NCBI GenBank assembly: GCA_031382085.1
Contig: JANMYM010000028.1
Span: 27,415 to 91,414 of the forward strand
Reading direction: 5' to 3'
DNA from: UBA964 sp031382085
Lineage (GTDB): Bacteria; Pseudomonadota; Gammaproteobacteria; Steroidobacterales; Steroidobacteraceae
DNA length: 64,000 nucleotides
Of the stretch, positions 59,334-64,000 are shown in pieces. Numbering within the stretch: position 1 is the first letter of the stretch; every line of letters starts with the position of its first letter. Position numbers and translations under genes: made by a program. The notes beneath the pieces were generated by a model. The model did not search any database. It was not told the DNA's origin and worked only from the letters and a program-made list of their open reading frames with translations.

Positions 59334-60920
59334 ATGCGTACTGAGCGCCTTCGCATTGCCCAACTGCTCGTCGGATGCTGGCTACTGGGAACAGCTGCCG
59401 TCGCCGGACCCTATGCGTGTGCCGCAGGCGTACTGACCCGCGGCATCGGCAATGAGCCGGACAGCCTCGATCCGCACCAGGCTATAGGCACCTCGGCTTC
59501 CGTCGTGCTCTACGATTTATTCGAAGGGCTCGTGACGGTGGATGCCGCCGGCAAGATCGCCGCAGGCTGCGCCGAAAGCTGGGCGCTGGATGCTGATGGG
59601 CGTGGCATGCGATTCACGCTGCGCCCGAATCTGCGCTGGTCGGACGGCGTCGCGCTGACAACCGCTGACTTTGAATATTCCTTCCGCCGCCTGCTGGCGC
59701 CGGAAACTGCGGCGCGCTACGCGTCATTCATGTACCCCCTGAGGAATGCGCGCGCGGTAAATGCCGGCCGCGCGCCTGCAACGTCGTTAGGCGTGCGGGC
59801 TGTCGACGCACGCACGTTGCGGCTGGATTTCGAGCAACCGGCGCCACAAATGCTCGAAGTGCTGTCGGGCATCGCGGCCGCGCCAGTACCATCGCACGCC
59901 ATAGCGCGCGATGGCCGCGGCTGGACGCGGCCGGGCAGGATGGTCAGTAACGGCGCCTTTGTGTTAGCCGAGGTCGTGCCGCGCGCCAGCCTGCGGGTAC
60001 GCCGCAATGCGCGCTATCGCGACGCGGCGACGGTGACGCTCGATGAAGTGCGCTATGTGCCGGTGGAGGACGAAGGCGCCAGCTGGCGCAGGTTTCAGAC
60101 TGGCGAATTACAGGTCGCCGTGCGCTTTCCGCTCGACCGCATCGATGCCGTGCGCGCTCAGGCCGGCGCCCGGCTGCATCGCAGCACCGGTTTTGGCAGC
60201 AACATGCTGCTGCTCAATCTGAAGGACCCTGCCCTGGCCGATGTGCGTCTGCGGCGCGCGCTATCCCTGGCGCTCGACCGCGAGGTACTGGCTGACAAAG
60301 TCCTGCGCGGCAGCGGTCGGCCGGCATTCTCGCTGGTGCCCGAGGTGATCTCGGACTACCCCTTGCCGTCGCTGGCGGACGCCGCCCTGCCACCCCAATC
60401 GCGCCGCGTGCTGGCGCGCGATTTGGCCGCCGCTGGCGGCGCAGGTGCGGCGCCACTGCGCCTGCTGTACCCCTCGGACGGCAAGTCGAAAGCTCTGGCA
60501 CTGGCAATGCTCGCGATGTGGCGGGCCGCGGGAATTGCCGTTGAAATCCAGAGCCAGGACCTGACCTCGGTCATTGCCGCAGCGCGTAGCGGAAAGTATC
60601 AAATAGCGCTGTATGCCTGGTTCTCTTCATTCGATGATCCCGTCACGTTTCTCGACCTGCTGGCTAACAAGGAGCGCGGGAGCCTCACCGGCTATGGCAA
60701 CGCCGAGTTCGACCGGCGCCTGGCGGCCGCGAATGCGCTGCTCGACCCCAAGGCGCGCGGCGCGGGCCTGGCGGCTGCCGAAACGCTGGCGCTGGCGGAT
60801 TATCCGTTGATTCCAGTATTTCACAGCGTCAACCTGCGCCTGGTCAGCGACCGCGTCAGCGGCTGGATCGACAACTCCCGCGGCGCCAATCTATCGCGCT
60901 TCCTGGGACTCTACCCCTGA
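59334..60920 (+). CDS. Oligopeptide ABC transporter substrate-binding protein (OppA/DppA family)
   Basis: 528 residues from ATG 59334 (MRTERLRIAQ); a signal peptide ends around Y-A-C-A-A-G, where the Cys lacks a strict lipobox. The SBP_bac_5 pattern is clear: L-T-R-G-I-G-N-E-P-D-S-L-D-P-H, L-Y-D-L-F-E-G-L, R-W-S-D-G, T-A-D-F-E-Y-S-F-R-R-L, and A-L-S-L-A-L-D-R-E. It binds peptides or other solutes in the periplasm, but no permease or ATPase genes accompany it. Its neighbours are a nitrilase-like protein and an MFS exporter. Confidence 0.88.
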   Translation: MRTERLRIAQLLVGCWLLGTAAVAGPYACAAGVLTRGIGNEPDSLDPHQAIGTSASVVLYDLFEGLVTVDAAGKIAAGCAESWALDADGRGMRFTLRPNLRWSDGVALTTADFEYSFRRLLAPETAARYASFMYPLRNARAVNAGRAPATSLGVRAVDARTLRLDFEQPAPQMLEVLSGIAAAPVPSHAIARDGRGWTRPGRMVSNGAFVLAEVVPRASLRVRRNARYRDAATVTLDEVRYVPVEDEGASWRRFQTGELQVAVRFPLDRIDAVRAQAGARLHRSTGFGSNMLLLNLKDPALADVRLRRALSLALDREVLADKVLRGSGRPAFSLVPEVISDYPLPSLADAALPPQSRRVLARDLAAAGGAGAAPLRLLYPSDGKSKALALAMLAMWRAAGIAVEIQSQDLTSVIAAARSGKYQIALYAWFSSFDDPVTFLDLLANKERGSLTGYGNAEFDRRLAAANALLDPKARGAGLAAAETLALADYPLIPVFHSVNLRLVSDRVSGWIDNSRGANLSRFLGLYP

Positions 60921-62125
60921 GCGCACCGGCACGCGACGTCGGTCGACGCCTGGCGGCGCTGTGGCTGGTGGTATTTGTCGATTTGTTAGGCTTCGGAGTA
61001 CTGATACCGCTGGTGCCCTTCTATGCGGTCAAGCTCGGCTTGTCGCCGGGGTGGGTGACTTTTGTCATCTCCCTGCACGCGCTGTTCCAGTTTGTGGGCG
61101 CACCCATCCTCGGCCGCATCAGCGACCGCATGGGCCGGCGGCCGGTGCTGATGATCAGCATGCTGGGCCATGCTGGCGCCTATTTACTGTTAGGTTTCGC
61201 CGACAGCATTGCGGTGCTGGTGCTGTCGCGGATGCTGTCCGGATTCACCTCCGGCAACCTGGCAACGGCCTACGCCTACGTGGCCGATGTCTGCCCACCC
61301 GAGAAACGCGCCGCCGGCCTCGCACGAGTGTCGTCGGCCTTCGCGCTGGGTTATGCGCTCGGACCCCTGCTGGGCGGACTGCTGGCAGGCAACGTCACGC
61401 CGGTGGCCGCGGATCTGCACCGGCCAGCGTTCATGGCGGCTGTCCTGTCATTGCTGTCATTTGCGGCCATCGTGTTCCTGCTCCCCGAAACCCATCATCC
61501 GTCGCGGATATCCCACGACACTCCGGTCGGGATGCAAACACGCACCGAGATCATTCGCCGCGACACCACCCTGCTGCTGATGCTGGTGCTGTCGCTGACC
61601 GTATTCGTCTGCGCCGCCATGCGTGAGTCATTGCTCGCGCTCTGGGCCCACGACAAACACCACTTCGATACGCATTCGATTACGCAGCTCTTCACGATCA
61701 ACGGTCTCGGCGTCGCTGCCATGCAGTTCTTCGTGACGGGTCTCGTTATTCAGCGGCTCGGCGAGCTGCGAACGGTCAGGGTCGGAATCGTCTGTTATGG
61801 CGTCGGCTGGCTGATCCTGGTGCTGGCCGACGGTTTTGGCTGGCTGACTGTGGGCATCCTGTGTGGCTCAGTGGCAACCGCGCTGTTCGGTACCAGCCTG
61901 CAAACCCTGGTGTCATCGCGTGCGGCCGGCAACACGCGCGGCACCGTGATGGGTATATACCAGTCGAGCAGCAGTCTCGCGCGCTTCGCGGGTGCTGCCT
62001 TTTCCGGCGCGCTGTACGATCTGGCTGGCTACGATGCGCCCTACACCCTGGGCGCAATGATGATGCTGCCCGCACTCTTGCTGACAGTGTGGATTGCACG
62101 GTCCCTGCAGAGATCGATCGCATGA
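60917..62125 (+). CDS. MFS transporter, TetA-like (TCR) family
   Basis: Proton-driven efflux or uptake carrier with 12 predicted helices. Motif A appears as G-R-I-S-D-R-M-G-R-R-P-V-L, and P-E-T-H-H precedes the central loop, as in TetA-type drug/H+ antiporters. The first annotated-type start (GTG 60968) would cut helix 1; the frame is open back to a CTG at 60917 that overlaps the upstream TGA, giving S-A-P-A-R-D-V-G-R-R-L-A-A-L-W-L-V-V-F before F-V-D-L-L-G-F-G. The exact start is therefore uncertain. Substrate unknown; overlaps the next gene as ATGA. Confidence 0.85.
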   Translation: MSAPARDVGRRLAALWLVVFVDLLGFGVLIPLVPFYAVKLGLSPGWVTFVISLHALFQFVGAPILGRISDRMGRRPVLMISMLGHAGAYLLLGFADSIAVLVLSRMLSGFTSGNLATAYAYVADVCPPEKRAAGLARVSSAFALGYALGPLLGGLLAGNVTPVAADLHRPAFMAAVLSLLSFAAIVFLLPETHHPSRISHDTPVGMQTRTEIIRRDTTLLLMLVLSLTVFVCAAMRESLLALWAHDKHHFDTHSITQLFTINGLGVAAMQFFVTGLVIQRLGELRTVRVGIVCYGVGWLILVLADGFGWLTVGILCGSVATALFGTSLQTLVSSRAAGNTRGTVMGIYQSSSSLARFAGAAFSGALYDLAGYDAPYTLGAMMMLPALLLTVWIARSLQRSIA

Positions 62126-63000
62126 GAAACAGCACCCGATCCGGCGACCTGCTGATCGCCGCCACCGATGTCGACGATACGCAGGTCGACTTGCGCCGCC
62201 ACGCCGGCGCAGGCCGCATCCTGCACTACGATCGCGACTCTCGTCTGTTAGGCGAGTGGCGCACGGGCCAGACTGGCCTGGTCGTCGGCCTGGCGCTCGA
62301 TCCCGGCGATGGCAGGCTCTATGCCTGCGATCCGGTCAGCCAGACGATCAGCGCGTTTTCCCCGGCGGGCGAATTGTTAGGCTTGGCGCCGGCGCTGCCG
62401 CGGGCGCGCATCGGTTCGCTGTTGTTTACCGCCGCCGGGCAATTCGCTGCGGGCCTGCACAGCCGGATCGGCGAGGACCCGGCGCATCCGGCCCGCAGAT
62501 TGTACGTCGGCAGCCTCGACCCCCCGGTGTGCCGGGGTCTCGCGGCGGCCGTGGATGGCGGCCGCCAGGGCTTTCACTGTATTACGCACATGGCGCTTGC
62601 CCCGGACCGCCGCACGCTGTTCTACGTGTCCGAGGGCGGCCGCCGGGTCATGCGCTTTGATCTGCAGACCGAGCGGCAACTGCCGGATTTTCCGGGCTTC
62701 ACAGCAGACGAGGTGCGCGGCACCTTCGGGCCTGCCGTGCTTCGTGACGGCAAGGTGTGGATTGCCACGGGTCGCGGCGCCGAGTGTTTTGCGCCCGACG
62801 GTCGGCTGCTGTGCAGCGTCGCGCCGGACATCGAGCGCGGCTGGTCCCGGTTGACACTAGCCAACGACGGCGCCAGCTATTTTCTCGGCAATTTTCTTGC
62901 CGGCATTCTTGAGGAGCGCAGCAGCATCGACGGCCGGTTGTTAGCTTCGCTGGATATCAAGCGACGCTACTCGTTGTCGGGCGTGGTGCAGGTTCCCTAG
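62122..63000 (+). CDS. Beta-propeller (SMP-30/NHL-like) protein of unknown function
   Basis: 292 residues from ATG 62122, overlapping the MFS stop. Repeating blade-like segments end in short aromatic or acidic turns: G-L-A-L-D-P-G-D-G-R-L-Y-A-C-D, M-A-L-A-P-D-R-R-T-L-F-Y-V-S-E-G, V-W-I-A-T-G-R-G, L-T-L-A-N-D-G-A-S-Y-F-L-G. No signal peptide, so probably cytoplasmic. Gluconolactonase-type metal ligands cannot be confirmed. Last gene of the islet; its TAG overlaps the tilS stop of the opposite strand by 2 bp. Five motif copies in this gene and the MFS gene. Confidence 0.65.
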   Translation: MRNSTRSGDLLIAATDVDDTQVDLRRHAGAGRILHYDRDSRLLGEWRTGQTGLVVGLALDPGDGRLYACDPVSQTISAFSPAGELLGLAPALPRARIGSLLFTAAGQFAAGLHSRIGEDPAHPARRLYVGSLDPPVCRGLAAAVDGGRQGFHCITHMALAPDRRTLFYVSEGGRRVMRFDLQTERQLPDFPGFTADEVRGTFGPAVLRDGKVWIATGRGAECFAPDGRLLCSVAPDIERGWSRLTLANDGASYFLGNFLAGILEERSSIDGRLLASLDIKRRYSLSGVVQVP

Positions 63001-64000
63001 CCGATTGCGATCGCGATAAAGCGCCCGGGCTCGAGCGCGCCGCTGCGCACGGCCGGGTGGTCGAAATTGACCCAGTGTGCTCCCACAGCCAACAACCCGG
63101 CGGAAGTAAAGAACAACGGTATGGCGTTGCGGCTCCGCTCCGACACGGCAGCTTCGCGCAGCAGATCCTTGAGTGCCCGGCGCGCGCCACGCGCGCGCGG
63201 GCGCAGTCGCTCCCCGCCGGCGCGAAATCGCACCTCGATTCGCGGCGGCAGCCGGCTGCCATCGATGGGTCCCTGCGAATCCGGCTGCCAGGCAAGGCCA
63301 TGATAATTTCCGGCGCGCCAGTCCCAGGCAATCGAGGGCTCCGATGCCAGCTTGCGCGCCATACGGCGCGGCATTGCGGCGGCTGCGCGCAGCATGCCGC
63401 GCTCGCGCCAGGCCGCGCCACCAGGCCATTGCACCTGCGGATGACGATCCGACCGCGCGCCTATCAACTCCTGCAGGATCCGTTGCAGATGTGTCTGGTC
63501 AGGCAGTGGCAGGCCACAAGATCGCAACCAGGCCCTGACGGTACCGCGCTGGCGCGCGTCGGGCAGCGCGGTCAGCAATGCGATATCGAGCGCGCCGTCT
63601 TTCAGAACCAACGGCAGGTCCTGCGCCGCCAATGTCTTGACCAGCTGCGCCGCTGCAGCGACATGTCCGGCGGACCGAGCCACGGTAGTCGCCAGCGCCG
63701 GCCAGCGCGCGCTGAGCCGCGGGATGATTTCGTGCCGCAGGAAATTACGATCAAAACGCGTGTCGCGATTGCCGGGGTCGTCCACAAACCCGAGGTCCCA
63801 GCCGCGGGCAATTGTTTCCAGATCGGCGCGCCGCCAGGCTAACAACGGCCGTACCAGCAGGCCACGCCCGAACTGCGCACTCGCCGGCATCGCAGCCAGT
63901 CCCTCAACGCCCGCGCCGCGAAACAATTGCAGCAACACTGTTTCCAGCTGGTCATCGCAATGCTGCGCGGTCAACAGGATCTCGCCGGCACGCAGCTCGG
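62997..64000 (-). CDS. tilS: tRNA(Ile)-lysidine synthase TilS (C-terminal part; 5' end outside the window)
   Basis: Modifies C34 of tRNA-Ile(CAU) to lysidine. About 333 residues are visible. E-I-L-L-T-A-Q-H-C-D-D-Q-L-E-T-V-L-L-Q-L at the right-hand edge is the second ATP-pyrophosphatase motif (T-A-H-H-x-D-D-Q-x-E-T), with the first His replaced by Gln. R-P-L-L-A-W-R-R-A-D-L and F-D-R-N-F-L-R-H-E-I-I-P follow, then the helical TilS and C-terminal domains. The S-G-G-x-D-S loop lies beyond 64000. In Pseudomonas tilS is adjacent to pyrG; here four genes separate them. Confidence 0.9.
   Translation of the reverse strand, partial: ELRAGEILLTAQHCDDQLETVLLQLFRGAGVEGLAAMPASAQFGRGLLVRPLLAWRRADLETIARGWDLGFVDDPGNRDTRFDRNFLRHEIIPRLSARWPALATTVARSAGHVAAAAQLVKTLAAQDLPLVLKDGALDIALLTALPDARQRGTVRAWLRSCGLPLPDQTHLQRILQELIGARSDRHPQVQWPGGAAWRERGMLRAAAAMPRRMARKLASEPSIAWDWRAGNYHGLAWQPDSQGPIDGSRLPPRIEVRFRAGGERLRPRARGARRALKDLLREAAVSERSRNAIPLFFTSAGLLAVGAHWVNFDHPAVRSGALEPGRFIAIAIG

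Larger units (their letters stand above)
1..64000. repeat. Highly iterated short motif CTAACA / TGTTAG across the window
   Basis: Reading both strands by eye I count about 62 CTAACA and 37 TGTTAG on the + strand (about 133 of the core CTAAC/GTTAG), roughly one hexamer per 650 bp. Independent base frequencies at about 64% G+C would give around 14. Over 90% of CTAACA copies are preceded by G or C. In genes the motif is read in several frames: as rare Leu TTA before G (rne at 4601, mfd at 18279, 19120, 19554, 19947, 20799), as Pro-Asn or Ala-Asn with CCT/GCT AAC (eno at 54508, 54527, 55053, 55196) and as Leu-Thr CTA ACA (lpxK at 7784, acpS at 26410). Counts are manual and may be off by a few percent. 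Function unknown. Confidence 0.75.

Noticed and set aside
61861..62121. N-terminal extension of the beta-propeller protein
   Set aside because: It lies inside the MFS gene in another frame; the ATGA overlap at 62122 is the natural start.
1..64000. CRISPR arrays, rRNA operons, prophage or complete insertion sequences
   Set aside because: No regularly spaced repeats of CRISPR length, no rRNA-like sequence and no transposase or integrase gene was found.
1..64000. Basecalling or assembly artefact as the source of CTAACA enrichment
   Set aside because: The copies keep reading frames and encode residues expected in conserved proteins (for example F-G-L-L-E-M in RNase E and K-P-N-Q in enolase); an error process would not be confined to acceptable codons. 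It is not fully excluded without raw reads.

Overview
The window looks like part of a GC-rich (roughly 64% G+C, estimated by eye) gammaproteobacterial chromosome. The evidence is gene order. rne-rluC-yceF/yceD-rpmF-plsX, comEC-exbB-exbD-msbA-lpxK-ycaR-kdsB, rpoE-rseA-rseB...lepA-lepB-rnc-era-recO-acpS, rpfE-recJ-prfB-lysS, surE-pcm and kdsA-pyrG are all arranged as in Pseudomonas/Xanthomonas-type genomes. An rpfE-like gene beside recJ, IspD fused to IspF, and an SDHAF4-type SDH assembly factor point away from enteric bacteria and towards a Xanthomonadales/Nevskiales/Steroidobacter-like lineage; that placement is inference. Almost everything is housekeeping: lipid A/Kdo/LPS export (lpxK, msbA, kdsB, kdsA, lptF, lptG), lipoprotein sorting (lolCDE), phospholipid and tRNA metabolism, DNA repair (mfd, recJ, recO), translation factors and envelope stress (rpoE-rseA-rseB).

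Layout. 1-3011: plsX (partial), rpmF and yceD, divergent from maf/yceF, which converges on rluC with a 125-bp overlap. 3012-5971: a structured leader and rne. 5972-13822 (- strand): protein phosphatase, kdsB, ycaR, lpxK, msbA, exbD, exbB, comEC. 13769-17514: a DUF2062 gene, then lolD, lolE, lolC. 17618-22015 (+): small exported protein, mfd, csiV. 22037-35027 (-): one very long operon-like series from rpoE down to a Tat-exported DUF1838 protein. 35201-39582 (-): SDHAF4-sdhCDAB-sdhE-ygfX, interrupted by a 271-bp palindromic element between sdhA and sdhB. 39625-49163: ygfZ against lptG/lptF-murI-lysS-prfB-recJ-rpfE, with a divergent Mth938-type gene. 49515-58015: pcm, surE, smr, truD, ispDF, ftsB, eno, kdsA, pyrG. 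58187-63000: a four-gene accessory islet (nitrilase-like protein lacking its Cys, oligopeptide-binding protein, MFS transporter, beta-propeller protein) sitting between pyrG and tilS, which are neighbours in Pseudomonas.

Three things stand out. First, the hexamer CTAACA/TGTTAG is scattered through nearly every gene, about 99 times by hand count against roughly 14 expected from base composition, in several reading frames and on both strands, so it behaves like a highly iterated DNA signal. Second, the sdhA-sdhB gap is filled by a nested palindromic element with perfect 27-bp inverted ends, two internal hairpins and a small ORF with a strong ribosome binding site whose stop codon touches the sdhB start. 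Third, ComEC has lost every recognisable metal ligand of its C-terminal metallo-beta-lactamase domain. Smaller oddities include short tandem repeats at three gene boundaries, a possible structured pyrG leader, and several TTGA-coupled starts.
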